NCBI GenBank assembly: GCA_018907035.1
Contig: JACCIC010000005.1
Span: forward strand, 575,501 to 639,500
Direction of reading: 5' to 3'
Source of the DNA: Sycobia sp. Sy_11
Taxonomy: Eukaryota; Arthropoda; Insecta; Hymenoptera; Epichrysomallidae
Length of the DNA: 64,000 nucleotides
Shown here: one piece after another, positions 47,409 through 61,846 of the stretch
Layout: every line of letters starts with the position of its first letter
How positions within the stretch are numbered: position 1 is the stretch's first letter
Made by a program: the position numbers and the translations under genes
The notes under the pieces: generated by a model
Told to the model about the DNA's origin: nothing
Seen by the model: the letters and a program-made list of their open reading frames with translations, nothing else
Database searches by the model: none

Positions 47409-48255
47409 TGTTTGTTTCCTTTTTTTTTTTTTCAAATTTTATTCTTAATAGATGTATGGAGCTTGGTCAAAGTCGACCTAAAAGAAGCAAAGCGCACGTT
47501 ATACACACAGATGCACACACACACACGCCCGTGGGCGTAAATATATGTATAAAGGTGGATACATGCATCAATGGTGCATGTTCTCGCAGCTATATATATA
47601 TACATTCTAAGCGCGTCTTTATATAAAATGCCCCGAAAATTATATTTTTCCTAGCTTCTTTGATGTATTATATATTATATTTGTCTAATTTTTATTTACA
47701 ATTTTGTAGGTGCAATTGCACTTTTATGTACTATATCCTCTGTGCGTTAGTTGTGCAAATTCAACGTGCAGTCTCCGTGTTATACATTTTATATATTTAT
47801 AAAGGAAAATTAGAGTTTAGGAAAACGCCCAATGTGGAGGTATTATATTATAAACTTCGGCCCGTACAGTTAAAACTTTATAGGATGTACATCCGTTTAT
47901 AAAGACGTTATAATATTATGCGCAAGCGGCCGAATCATATTATTATGAAACCAAACCGCGCCACGGCGACGATTTTTAGAATATAGGTATATAGATATAG
48001 ATATATTAGCGAAGAGAAGCAGCGAAATCCGACGACGACGCGTGGTGATGGAGCTCTCTCTCTCCCTCTTTCTTTCCTAGTGCGTGGTGTTCTCTTGCTT
48101 ACTCTCTTTATATTGTATAGTTCGCCATGTGAGCCTGCTTTCGCTGAATCGCTCCGTCTCTCTCTTTCTTATTATATTTCATTATTCCCTTCTCCCTTAC
48201 CCGCTCTCTTTCGCACTCTCTTTCTCTTTCTAACCTTCGTCAATGATATTACTTA

Positions 48256-48332
<77 letters not shown>

Positions 48333-48854
48333 AACTTTTATCTATTTCTCTTGCTCTCACTTACTCCGGTTATGCATATATCACACTATGTATCTTTTCG
48401 TTATATTATCGATTTCTCAAAAGCTGAATTTATAGATTTTATTAAGCCAGATTCCAATGATGCATAAGAGTAACACAGTTTTTAGAAGAATTTCATTTTT
48501 ACTCTAAGTATGATTTGTCAAATAGTATATACCAAAGTGAAAAAAATAATACGATCATAAGCTAATTGGATAAGCTAATAAAAATTGCAAATTTTCCTCG
48601 GAATTACCGTATCAACGAATGGTTATTAGTTTCTTATAGGATCTATAATAACTATACATTATACGCGACATTCCTATAATTCATAAATTATACATTTGAA
48701 CCTAACGACGTGTATCACTTTCAACAGAATAGTATCACTTATACGGCGTTTTTCTATACATATTAACTTTTAGATTTTATCTGATTATATCAAACTATAC
48801 TACGAAGAATGCAACTAAACATTTGTACATTTAGTAATTTTTCTTAACATTTTT

Positions 48855-48928
<74 letters not shown>

Positions 48929-49183
48929 TTATTTCTTCACAGAAAATAGAATTTAATAAAATTAAATTAACAAATGCAATCAACTATATTAAGTTATTCG
49001 CATTACAACGAAAATAAAAGTGAGATTCTTATAATTAATAAAATATGTGCATTACACCGACGGTAAGATGTATATATAATATAATATGGACACACGCAAA
49101 TGGTGTGTATAATATTCTATATGTGAGGTTACGCGCGTGTGTATGTATACTATAAAATATGTATGCATAAATAATGAACTTTG

Positions 49184-49240
<57 letters not shown>

Positions 49241-49745
49241 CTCTAATTATTATTTAATTATATATTTCCTATAAATTATTAATTAAAAATTAATTCATAT
49301 TTTCTAAATAAAATATATAAGTATACGCAATGTGGAAAAAGATATACTATTAATTGAATTTAATCAGTAGTACTTATATACCTACACAATATGTTAATAA
49401 AACAAGTAATTTATCGAAAAGAAGAACGTCATCTAGCTATATACAAGTGCGAACTATATATATAAAGCTTGAAAATTTTAATCATATGGTTTAAAATTAG
49501 ATATACTGCATAGTTTCCTTCCGTTAACAAAAGACATATATTTCAAATTGTTCGATTTTTCGTAAGCAAAAAATAGATAACTACAATTTTAGAATTCATC
49601 GCTTGCCGCAGGACATAAATTTAACACATCTTATTTTTAAGGAAATAGAATCTATCCGATATGGAAAGCAAGAAAAATCGATAACTGCGCTAAAAAAAGG
49701 TCACAATCTAAGGCCCGCTTACATATATAATTTTTGTTCTCTCGT

Positions 49746-49779
<34 letters not shown>

Positions 49780-52149
49780 TTATATCCATTAAAATACGTA
49801 CGGCCGCGTGCGGGAGCGCACGTGAAAAAAGAATATAAGCTTATATATAAAGCTTATATATGCTGATAATATAAAGTGATGAAGAAATAACAAACATTTA
49901 TGTTTTAGAATACTCTTCTAGAAGGGCTATATTATTTATAATATGGATACAAAATAATGTTTTCTTTTTCTTTTTAGATTAATATAGATTTCTGTGCCAG
50001 GTATATAATGAACTTACCACGCTTCTGATGCTGCTTGCAGCATGTAATAGAGAACGAAAATTATAATATATAAGGCACGAAAAGAGGACGAAGAAATAAA
50101 GGGGAGAATTGCACCTGCTCTTATATAGTATATATCTCAACTCTTTTGCGCAACGTGCGCCGATGATCTCCGTGGTATATTGCTTTTATAATATATGTGT
50201 AATGTATATAATATATATAGGGTACTGAAATAATCAGCTTCGACTTTATTTGAGTGACGCCTGCGCGCATTATATTCTTTTTTAATATAGCTATGAAACA
50301 ATAGGAAGCAAGGTATAAAACAAAATTACGGATTGCAATAAAACCAAAAAGAGTAAACAAAGACGCGGGAGAATCGCGTGTTCGCGCCGAATTTACCGTA
50401 GGTTTTATAATTGCAACAGCGTTTTTTTATAATTATTTAAGTAAATAGTGTATTTTTAGATACTTGCGCACAATTTTCGTTTTATTTCCAAAAAATTATT
50501 TAAAAGTGACCCCTTACACTCTCACGCTCTCACTTGCCCTCACTCAGCTTTTCCACTCAATATTACCAGTTTTCGGAGCTCTTCTCTCGAAACGCTTGAC
50601 GAGCGGACAGCAATATTACACGAGCCTATATGTTGGTAACATGGTAACAATCTGAGAAATATACATAAAATGCATGCATACACACACGCCCACACACACA
50701 TGCATGCACACGCTCATATACATATATATAAAAATTCATATGCAGCACGACTAGACCAACAATACAACATGATAGCAGATGGCAGTCAGTGAAAATTTTA
50801 GCTTTTATCAGCTTTTATTTGCTTTTATAGCAGAAGATTTTCCAATTATACATCAGACATAACTAGAATTCATTACATCAGTTATCATTTGCATAGCTGC
50901 AGTTCTTACACTTGCACATTGCACTTCGTACAGTATAAAATTTGAGGGAACACGTGAAAAGACGAAAACTCTGTAATCTGTATTTTAGATTTGAAATGAA
51001 TATTTTCAAGATATAATAATAAAAATCATGTTTTTGCAAAGTAGACAACTTTACCATTACTGGATTCATTTGAAGCAAAGCAAAACTGTTGTTGTAAATC
51101 GGTGTTTTTATAACCTACAAAGAAAATCTCAGTTCATCAATCAAAATAAAAATAGGTATGACAGTCAATTATCTAAAAGGAATGAATAAAACATTATACC
51201 ATAAAAGTAGTATGTTGTGTTCTTTGTATTGATAAGTTCATTTTTTTCAATAATTTTCCACTTATTCTAATGTAAATTTTTTAATAAAACAATTTTACTA
51301 GTCATTATATATATTTGTACAAGATATATGAAAATGAGAAAATATGCTAAATTTATAATATATATTTGTAAAAGATATATAAAAATAATATATGAAAGCT
51401 TCGTATTGAGTAACTTCTTTGAAATAAATATTACTATTAATCAATAAACTTTTTTAAACATTTTTAAAATAAATGTAAATATCCAATTAGTTGGTAAAGT
51501 CTGTTTTTAATTTTGTAACATTACTTTTTTAATACATTGATGCAGAATTGCTACTTTTTCAAATATAATAAAATATTTTTAATTTTTTCTATAAATAATA
51601 AAATATAACGAAATAAAGATGATTGCCAATATTATTTTTATTTTTTGTGTAATTTATTTTTTGTATTATCAACTGAATTAATTTGAAATTTTTATCATAA
51701 AATTTCAGACTATAATTTAATGATTATATTATTTATTTTGAAGAGTTTAATAATATCTAAAAATTAATATTTTAAAATTAAAAATGTTACGTCAATCGAT
51801 ATAAAAATAACTAATTAATAATTTTATTGATCTTACAGTCTTTTTAATGGAATTTATTTAAAATTATAATAGTAGTTAGACAGCTCTTATTTACAAACAT
51901 GTCGATAGAATCTGAAATGCAAAAACTATAATTAATTTTATTACTAAAGGTCAATCTAATGTTCCTTCATGAAAACTTTCCACTTATACTTCAGTTCCTG
52001 ATGAGTTTATAAAAACGACTGTAATATGACTAATATAATATCACTAGTAATATTATTTTAATTTAATATTTTGTATAAAAAAATGTTCTAATTGTTTAAT
52101 TTTCTGTATTATTCAATTTATTTCTCATTATTACTTTTTATATTAGTAG
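47409..52149. other. Intergenic region between Sfmbt and the release factor; TA-tract rich
   Basis: No coding exon was recognised apart from a possible first exon of the release factor near its right end. Alternating TA tracts lie at 48258-48327, 48861-48925, 49186-49238 and 49749-49777. 48040-48240 is CT-rich on the plus strand (minus-strand GA), and 50510-50540 has CTCTCAC repeats. Both could belong to promoter regions, the first on the Sfmbt 5' side. Open frames of the type YIYIYIY are microsatellite translations. Confidence 0.5.
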
Positions 52150-53301
52150 ATATCTGTCCTTAGCAACCTCTCCATTGCCAGAGACTGATGTAAAAAAATT
52201 TTTAAATCATCTACTTGATGAATATGTTCATGGAAATAGCACTAATTTTAAGCAGATTTTAAAACAGCAAGAAGTATTAAAACTAATTAATGAAAGATTA
52301 AAAATTATAGATAATATCAGTGATTTAAAAAAGCTTAGTAAGTTATTTATTTCTTTAAATAATTTATTTAAATATTTAGTTTCTTTTTATAATCACTTAT
52401 TAATTTTATAGTATGTGGAGATGAAGAATTTAACAAACTTGTTGAAAAGGAAACATTAGCCAATGAAAGTGAATTAAAGGAATTAGATGAGAAATTGATT
52501 CCATTAATATTAGATAATTTAGAAGAAGAAAATTATGATGGTATTATTCTAGAAATGATTGCTGGAGTTGGTGGACAGGAAGCAATGCTTTTTCTTAAAG
52601 ATCTTTTAAATATGTACCTAAAACATTTTGCGTATTTAGGATATGAATTTGATATTATTGACATTGAAAATACCGCTCAAAAAGGTATTAGAAATTGTAG
52701 TATCATGGTCAATGGCAAGGAAGCTTATTCCAAATTACGTTACGAAGCCGGTGTTCACAGAGTACAAAGAGTACCTTCTACAGAAAAATCTGGGAGAATT
52801 CATACTAGTGTTGTTTCTATAGCTGTTTTGCCACAACCAAATGAAATTCAAGTTGAAATAAATCCCAATGATTTGAGGATAGACACTATGAGATCTTCTG
52901 GTGCTGGTGGTCAACATGCGAATACTACAAATTCAGCTATAAGAATAGTTCATTTACCCACTGGAATAGTGTCTGAATGTCAAGAGCAGAGGTCACAAAT
53001 AAAAAATCGTGAGTTAGCAATGGCAAAATTAAGGGCAAGAATATATGATACAAGGTTAAAGAAACAATTATCTATTTCTTCTAGTATGCGTAAAAATCAA
53101 ATGGGTGATGGTGAAAGAAATGAAAAAATTAGAACTTATAATTTCCTTCAAGATAGAATAACTGATCATAGACTTTCAAATGGAACCTTTCATAATTTAG
53201 ACGGATTCTTGAATGGTGGTGAAAGCTTAGATAAATTGCACAGAGAACTTCGAAAAAATTACCATTACAAAACCTTTTTAGAAATCGTAAAAAGTTTATA
53301 G
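52150..53301 (+). CDS. MTRF1L: Mitochondrial peptide chain release factor 1-like
   Basis: Class I release factor that would recognise UAA/UAG on mitochondrial ribosomes and hydrolyse peptidyl-tRNA. Two exons are clear. The first is about 52150-52337 (RYLSLATS..., then VKKFLNHLLDEY, then LKKL), ending at GTAAGT. The second is 52412-53301 after TTTATAG, starting in phase to give ICGDEEFNKL and ending at the stop. The PCRF domain covers the helical region and LILDNLEEENYDGIILEMIAGVGGQEAM, KLRYEAGVHRVQRVP and SGRIHTS. The catalytic motif is at about 52900-52917, SSGAGGQHANTTNSA, with GGQ intact. The common family form is GGQHVN, so the alanine is a small difference. The KNREL...AKLRARIYD C-terminal domain is complete. 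No ATG opens this frame before the acceptor, so an upstream exon with the start and mitochondrial presequence is missing from this call. The TTG at 52175 is not a credible start. Confidence 0.9.
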
Positions 53302-54890
53302 ATAATATAATAATATGAATATTTTTATTTATATTGAAAAATGTAATTATTTCTAAATTATAATAAGTTTTATAAAATATATAATTTTGATAATATATAA
53401 TTTATGAAGTGTTCAGCTGTTAATAAATATTAGTATACAAATTTGAAAACAAAGAACAATGATTATCTGTCGATAGAAAACTATTTATTGATTGAATATA
53501 TTATAGGGAATAAACAATTTATTTTTATAAGATATGTTATCTGTTAATAATTGAATTAACTTGAAATGATTGTAATTAGCTGTACATTTTTTTCTAATTC
53601 AAATTTTCATTTATGTTACATTTTTATTTGTTATATGTTACTTTTTAAAACTTCAAATTAATGTAAATATGAAGCAAGCAAAATTCATAATAAAAAATTT
53701 GTTAAAAGCATAAACGAGTAAAGTTCAAAGATTTATTTGAAAAACATACAACAAGATTTGGTTTAACCGCGTGACCAAAGGCACACAATTTTACATTCTT
53801 TGGTATATTATATAGTAATTTGGTATTTTACAGTAGTTTACAAAAATCAATTATAGTAATAGTCTCTATAAATAGTAAATTACATATCTTATAGTTCGAT
53901 TAATGTACAAAGCGCGAACGTACGAATGTAACATTATGAGCTAATTAGTATAGTTAATAGCAGTTATTTTCACGACTGTACGTTTCTATACACATTACGT
54001 ACTGCTCCTTAGATATTAATCCATCGCATTTGAACTTATTTTTAATAAATTCGTATCCTTGGTAGAAAGGTATTGAATGATTTTGAAAAACAAGTTGCTA
54101 TATTATTAGCTCATCTAACTGTTGATCTTTTATGGACTTCTTGTTTTTCTTCTCTTTTATTGAAAAGAAAGAACAGACCAAATTTTAGGTCAGCAAATTG
54201 GAAAATCCCAAAAACTACATTCACCGCGCAAATGTAAATAGTTTGTTGTCAAACTTCACTGGCAATGACTATGGCCGGAGACAGTGTTTGCATGTATAAT
54301 AGTAAACGAATTTCGTATATTGCATCTTACATCGAGGGCAGTATACAAATAAGTATCTCTTCTGCTTTATTTCTTTTTCTTTCTTATTATTTACTCAGAA
54401 GCAACGAAGATCAACGCTTATAGAGAATTAACAGTTTAGTACAAATTAATTTTATAGCTTTCTCTTGTTGATATCCTACATGTATAAAATGTTAAAATTA
54501 AAACAAATATTTATTTATTAAGAGTAATTTATATAATATTAGTATATTTTATTATCTCCCTTTCTCTCTTTCTCTCTTTCAAAATAAGAAAACTAATTTT
54601 TAAATTTTAGATATTTTTCGAACAACAGCTAAAAACAACGCGTGAGGATTATAGGAACTATATTCATATATATTTTATATAATTTTATATAATGAACATT
54701 CGAGAACATAAGAATTAAACATAATTATATTCTGATTTTTATTCTTTTGTAGAGTCATCATCTCTATACGCGTTTATGTTCGTTGCTGCGTTCATTATAA
54801 TATTATATAGATTTGACTTTGGCTCTTTGAAACGAGAGACAACAATATACGCGTTATTATTCACTTTTCTCATCTGGTACTCTCGTATAT

Positions 54891-54955
<65 letters not shown>

Positions 54956-55106
54956 AAACGCAAAAAAGCGGACGCCGGCATCCATTGGGTCTGGGTTGGG
55001 CAGGTATGTATGTGTAGGTGTGCGTGTGTGCATGATGTCCATATTAATAGCCCTAGAAATTTTCTCTTAATACATACGTATTGTTCCTTATATAACAGAC
55101 TCTCTG

Positions 55107-55108
<2 letters not shown>
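53302..55108. other. 3' sides of the release factor and alpha-2/delta genes
   Basis: Converging gene ends. AT-rich, with AATAAA signals on the plus strand near 53510 and 53420 as possible polyadenylation signals for the release factor. A (TA)n tract is at 54891-54952. 54960-55060 is more GC-rich with GT-rich repeats. The alpha-2/delta 3' untranslated region probably occupies the right part. No further gene is supported. Confidence 0.45.

Positions 55109-55170
<62 letters not shown>
55109..55170. repeat. (TA)n microsatellite just 3' of the alpha-2/delta stop codon
   Basis: Alternating TA of 62 bases ending 57 bases beyond the stop codon of the minus-strand gene. If transcribed it would form a strong self-pairing AU hairpin in the 3' untranslated region. 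The intervening 57 bases are GC-rich, a sharp compositional switch. Confidence 0.9.
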
Positions 55171-55172
<2 letters not shown>

Positions 55173-55227
55173 CGCCTGACGCGGGCGAGCGGGAAGGTGG
55201 GGAGGGGGAACGGGTTGAGGTGGGCAC

Positions 55228-56059
55228 TCAGTGGTCGGCGGATCCGTGGAAGCGCAGGAACAGCAGCAGCGCAAGCAGCGCCTGGAGCAGCAGCAGCAGC
55301 CCGGGGCCCGGTCGCGCGTCCACCGGCGCACCGCCGCACAGCTCCTTGATCTCGCTCTCGCGCGGGTGGCTGCGTATGCAGGTCTGGGGCCTCCGGCGCG
55401 GCAGGTCGCTCAGGGTCTTGCGGCAGGCGAGCGAGCTGTTCTGGGTGTAGGCGAGCTCCTGCGGCTCCACCGACATCCTGAAGACGATCTCGCGGCAGCC
55501 GCGCGTGTCGATCACGAGGAGGATCATGTTGGTGAGGTTGACCGGCTGGACGATGTATTTGAGATGATCGCAGCCGGTTATGCCCTCGTTCGGATTGTCG
55601 TAGACGCTGTTAGCCGGCGTCACGTTGCGCAACACGAACAGATTCATCTGTGTGCACATAATGGCAGGGGTGAGAAATGGGCGAGGGTGTTTAATATTAA
55701 CTATTTTTATGTAGATATATATAATTATATAGATATATAATTCATGATTTGGCTTTAAAATGTGAACATATGTATACTAATTTACAAATTTTTTGATTTA
55801 TCTTTACTTTGAACCATTTGAACACATTGACGTAAATTGATTATTAACAATCTGTAAATTTAAATAAAAATTACGATTAAATTTATTTTTTAACCTTTCA
55901 ATAGTAAGAAATGATACAGCATTTTTCTTTGCGAACGCTTCAGTTATTTTATTTTAATTATTGTTAAAAATAATTGACAAAAAATGGTATGTTTTTGAAT
56001 GCCCATACATGGGATTTTTAATGAGGGTCAACGCGTTATACATACTGTCCAAGAATAAT

Positions 56060-56108
<49 letters not shown>

Positions 56109-59100
56109 GTGTGTGTGTGTTTAGATAAGATCAAATGTGCGTTTTCTATAATAAGGATGCATTTTATGTCAAGGTAATCGAATTAATGAAAGCAATCATT
56201 TATTATTAAATATTAGGTTGTCAAATATCTTCCTTCTGCTTTTTTGTTCTTCATTTAATGCTTTATAAAAAGTGTTACAATGATCGGATTTACTTAATAT
56301 GCGCCGTTTTGTTCGATAATCTGTTTCCATCTAGACAGCAACTTCATAATACTCCTCTCGTAGAAACCCCTTGCCTTATTTGCGAAGAACTCGAACAGCC
56401 ACTTTTCACAAGCCTCTTTTGAGTCCAACTTTACACCACTAAGGGCATTCGACATGGACAGGAACAGGTGGTAATCACTTGGCGCTATGTCCGGGCTATA
56501 TGGTGGTTGTGATAAAACCTCCCATCCGAACTCCCGTAGCTTCTGACGAGTCATCAACGAAGTATGTGATCTGGCGTTGTCCTGGTGGAACACTACACCC
56601 TTCCTGTTGGCCAATTGTGGATGTTTCTGATCGATAGCCTGCTTCAAGCGGTCGAGTTGTTCACAGTAGATGGTAGAATTAAGCGTCTGGCCATATGAGA
56701 GCAGCTCCTAGTGGATGATTCCCTTCCAATCCCACCAAACACACAGCAAAACCATTCTGGCTGTTAATCCGGGCTTGGCCACTGTTTGGGACGGTCCACC
56801 GGCCTTCAACCACGACCGTTTTCACTTGATATTGTCGTATGTGATCCATTTTTAGTCGCCGGTCACCATCCGCTTCAAAAATGGGTCGAGTTCGTTCCGT
56901 TTCAGCAGTACATCGCAGTCGTTGATTCGGTCCAGAAGGTTTTTTGGCGTCAAATCATGCGGCACCCAAACATCAAGATTTTGTATCGAGCCTTCTGCCT
57001 ATAATTTAAAATGGTTTGGTGACTAACTCTAATCTCCTAGGCGATGTCGGGAGATGCCACATGCCGGTCTAACTCGATAAATTCCATGATTTGATCGGTA
57101 TTCGTCGTCACAGGTCTTCCGCCGGCTGGCTTATCCATTGTGTCGTTTTCACCGGCTCTGAATCGTCGAAACCATTCCTCTGCGGTTATTGATAGCATGC
57201 CATCCCCCAAAACATCATTAATCTCACGGAATGTTTCTCTAGCGTATTTGCCTTTGACGAAGGAAAACTTTAAAATAGCGCGAATTTCGACGTTAATGAA
57301 CTCCATGTTTACACGTCTATAACTTTTGAACGCAAAATCCAAACTAATCATGCATAGCGTCGTTTTGTACATTATGTCAAGACCTTACAAATGATGTATA
57401 TTATTGCCAGATACAAACTCTGTAGCGCTTTGCACATAGCCGCGAAATTCATAAGACAAAAAGGCGGAAGGAAAATATTTGATAACCTAATATATAAACG
57501 GATTGTAACAAAAGATGAAAACAAAATTACCTTCGTTTGAAACATTGTTAACTAATATTATAAAAAATACTGATTGATAGGAATTAGTTTCATTATAATT
57601 ATTTTTAGTTAATTTTTAAGGTTATACGACAGTCGATTGATAAGTTTCCGGCCTGACCAAGAAAAACAACGTTGTTAAGAATTATTTTTCTTAATTCTCA
57701 ACATAATCTCCTACAAGGCTGATACATTTCTCATAGCTGTGTTCTAGTCTAGTAATGGCATCTCCACAGACCGATTCGTTAAGCTCCTCAAAATACCCAT
57801 CTACAGCTTCGATTACTTCTTCATTGTCCGCAAATCTCTTACCGCCAAGCCATTTTTTGAAGTTAGGAAACAGGTAATAGTCACTCGGGGCTAGGTCTAG
57901 AGAGTAGGGAGGGTGCAGCATCAATTCAAACTTCAAATCGTTGATTTTAGCCATCGCAACGATTGACGTGTGCGCTGGTGCGTTATCGTGATGAAACAAG
58001 ATTTTTTTCTTCGCCAGATGAGGTCGTTTAATTTTCACTTCGTGGCTCAAACGTTGTAATAAGTCTGTGTAGTATTGACCAGTGATAGTTTTACCCTTTT
58101 CAAGATAATCAATGTATATAATACCTCTTGCATCTCAAAAAACAGTAGCCATAACCTTGTTTGCCGAAAAATTTATTTTGCCTTCTTTGGAATTGGTTCC
58201 CCTGGTCCAATTCACTGTTTGGACTGTTGTTTGGTTTCAGAAGTATAGTGGTGGACCAAGTTTCGTCAACGGTTACGAATCGACGCAAAAATTCGCTTGG
58301 ATTATGCTTATACAACGCCAAATTGGCGGTAGAAATGTTCTTTCGAATCAATTTTTGGTCGACTGTTAGCAAACGCGGCATCCATCTTGCACAGAGCTTT
58401 TCCCCATAGAAATGTTGGTGCAAAATATTTTGTACAAGTTCATATGACATCTGACAGGTCTCAGTTATCTTACGCAACTTTTAATCCGCGGTTTTTCAGC
58501 ACTATTTGATGAATTTTTTCGATCAGATCTGGAGTTGTGACCTCAATGAGGCGTCCTGAGCGAGGCTCATCGGTGGTGCTCACACGACCCTTTTTAATTA
58601 CAGGAACCCACTGCTTAACGGTTGAATATGATAGAAAGGATGTCCCCAGTGCTGAGTCCATCTCTTCCTTAATTTCCTTCGGCGTTATCCCCTTCACATA
58701 AAAGTATTTGATGACAGCACGATTTTCCAGCTTTTCCATTTTTACGAAAAATACAGAGGCGTTTGGTTCAGCGTGCTCTCAAACCTAAACTAAAGTAGCA
58801 ATCGAACTGAGACTACAGCTACAAGCTGTCGAAGGATGGCACTATAGAACGCTACCTCAAGGTAGGCCTAGTGGTGCCTTCTCTTGGTCAGGCCGGAAAC
58901 TTATGAATCCACCATCGTAAGGTATTTTTAGATAATTTTAAACATGTGTTTCAACTCGATTTAAACTGCCTGTCAACGATTCCAAATTAGAAGACTGTAC
59001 AATTGAATTACTTCTAAATTTCCGAAGACTGTACAATTTAATTACTCCCAAATTCAATCTATAGTTGTAATGCTCATATGAAAATGAAGTGCAAATAAAG

Positions 59101-61790
59101 AAATATGCACATAATTCAATCAATGTGGATTTATGTATATTTATGCGAGTGTTATATAACTTACACTTTGATCGCAGGGTTCCGGTCTCGTCCGCTTAAT
59201 GCGAATCATGTGATCGTAAATTTGGTCGTCCTTTATTTCGGCTGCCGGCTTGTTGCCATTGTCGTTCATGGACTCTGGCTCCGCAAGAATTTCTTCTGTT
59301 TCTGTAAGCTTGTCCAGTTCCATCTCGCCCTCCTCCATGGACGAGTAACCCACGGCCTCGGCGTACTCATGAGTCCAGAAACCGACTTTGGCAAGAGTGA
59401 AGGCCATTTGGCCATACAGCCAGGAGGCAGCCATGACCAGTGTTTTTAATGGCTACGCAAGATATGAAATTGTAATATTAGAAATTAATACAAAAATAAT
59501 CCAAGGAATTGAGATACAGTTTAGTGGATTAGTACAGAATGATGGTAGGGGAAAAACATTATTAAAATGGATTGAAAAGTATTGATAAATTAAATTTTGA
59601 TATCACTTATAATTGAGAAAACGGGTGTAGTTTTAAATATATGTCAATTCGTTAAAAGTCACTAAAATTTGACATCAATGGTAAAAATGAAAGCGCTTGT
59701 ATGATTGAATTCTTGCAATTTACTCCAGTACAAAATATTAACTAGAATAAGCGCCGTTTTAATCAATATATCGAATCGTACATTCGTTTTAATCTGTTTC
59801 AAGCCGTATCATTGATATTAAATTTTGCCACATTTAATCTGATTAAAAGATACAAGAGTCTCATCGTTTCAATGCAATTATCGTCTTCTATTCAATCCCT
59901 TTCAATTTAAAATTTTTACAATAAAACGAGTGCTATATATGAAATACACAATTTGTCTTTTCACTACAAAAGTTTCTTATTACATCAGTAAAACACCCGT
60001 TTTTGTTTTTTTTTCTTGTCCCGACGAGAAACTATTTATCATTGTCACTTTTGTTTGAAAAAATTATCTTTATATCTATACCTCAGAAAACAGTATAACT
60101 ACTTCGATTCTATTTCGATATTTTCAATAATTTTGAAATGCTAATCACTAATATCGTACGGGAAATCGGTTCAATTAGAAAAACATAAAAATTTAAACTA
60201 GCCTATGGATATCATATTGCTTCCACCATTGGATATCTTTCCACACATATATTTCAAATTTGTGAAAAGGATAACGATAATAAAGTTCGTGACGATTTAG
60301 AACTGGGATATATACGAGATGTATTTAAATAATAAGATGACTGCAAATATCGAGGGCTATGTCCGTTCGATTATCGATTTTTTTTGCAAACAAGGTTAAA
60401 AGCGTTTTGTGTACTCACCGATTTTCTTTTACCAAAAAAATGGAACAAAGATTTACCATTAAATTTTGTGTCAAAAATGGAATTCAGTGCTTTAAAACTC
60501 TAGAGTAAAAAGAATTTGTATAACTAGTACAAGTAGTTCCAAGAAGGCACAGAGGATGCCGAACCTCGATCTGGACGTCCTAGAACGTCAACAACATATG
60601 AAAACGTTAAAGAAGTGAAAGATATTGTATTAAAAAAGATCGTCGAATCACAATTAGAGAAGTTGCTCAAGATATTGGCAAGATTGCTTAATTTTGATCA
60701 AAAGAATTGTCGTAGGGCAATAGCTCAGGAAATGTTGATTGAAGTCTATAATGATTCTGATTTACTCCAAAGGGTTATAACTGGAGATTAGTTGAAGATA
60801 TATGGTTATGACGTTGAAACTAAAGCCCAAGCGTCCTAATGGAAGGGCCCAGAAGAACCAAGATCGAAGGAAGCACGTCGAGTTCGATCAAATCTTAAGG
60901 CTTTGCTCACTGCTTCTTTAATTACCACGGCGTAGTGAATCAGGAATTCTTATCACAAGGTCGGACGGTCAATAAGGAATACTAACTTGAAGTTATGCGC
61001 CGTTTACGAGAAACGATACGCAAAAGATTGTCTAGAACTTTGGAAAACAGTTGGAAGTCATGCCTCAGCCTCTATATTCACCAGATTTGACACTGAGTGA
61101 TTTTTTTCTTTTCCCAAAAGCGAATACCCGTGAAAGGACATTGATTTTCAATGAATGAGGAGATAACAAATGCATTGTTGAAAGAACTCAAGGCTATTGG
61201 AGAAAGCGTTGGCACAACTGTATTATATCCGAGGGGGGTTACTTTGAAAGGGACAACATAAGTATTGATTAATAAATAAATATTTTTTGAGAAAGCGATA
61301 AAATCACCTTATTATTTGAACAAACCTATAGCAATGAAATTTCCATCTTATTCAATGTCAAATAAGTTATCGTACCGTCAGCAAGATGTTTCCGTCGTTC
61401 GTCTCCTGCGTATCCCTGAAGCATACCGCCTGATAATCGAAGACGGTGATTTTCTCGTAGACCTCACTCTGCACCAGGCTATTCATCACGAGGCTGTTAA
61501 CATCGCCAAGGAAGCGGCCTGCTTTAGCCGCGTCCTTCGCCGCTATTATGTAGCCGTTGTTGTCGACGAGGAAACAGTCGAGATCGTCGTCGGCGCAGTT
61601 CCTCTCGCATGGCTTGCCGAGGCAGCTGTACGTCGTGTTCTGGAAAAGGCCCTGCAGTGCCATATGGGTCATTTGGAAGCCGACCACCGCCGCAGGCGCT
61701 TTCATCGAGTCGTTCCCTGTGGAAGCGGTACGCCAATCGACATATAGATGAATTGCCTTATTCAGAGCGTTCGGGGGACGAAAATTGTTC

Positions 61791-61846
<56 letters not shown>

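Noticed and set aside
48080..48467. Open frames with long YIYIYI runs
   Set aside because: Translations of (TA)n microsatellites, with no other support.
52175..52411. TTG-initiated frame as a complete start of the release factor
   Set aside because: The frame continues upstream to a splice acceptor and downstream through a GTAAGT donor, so it is an internal exon.
55231..55740. 169-codon plus-strand frame with glutamine-rich start
   Set aside because: It lies antisense to the last alpha-2/delta exon, and the glutamines come from the complement of leucine codons.
61316..61747. 143-codon plus-strand frame
   Set aside because: Antisense shadow of the alpha-2/delta exon at 61376-61716, which has conserved residues and proper splice sites.
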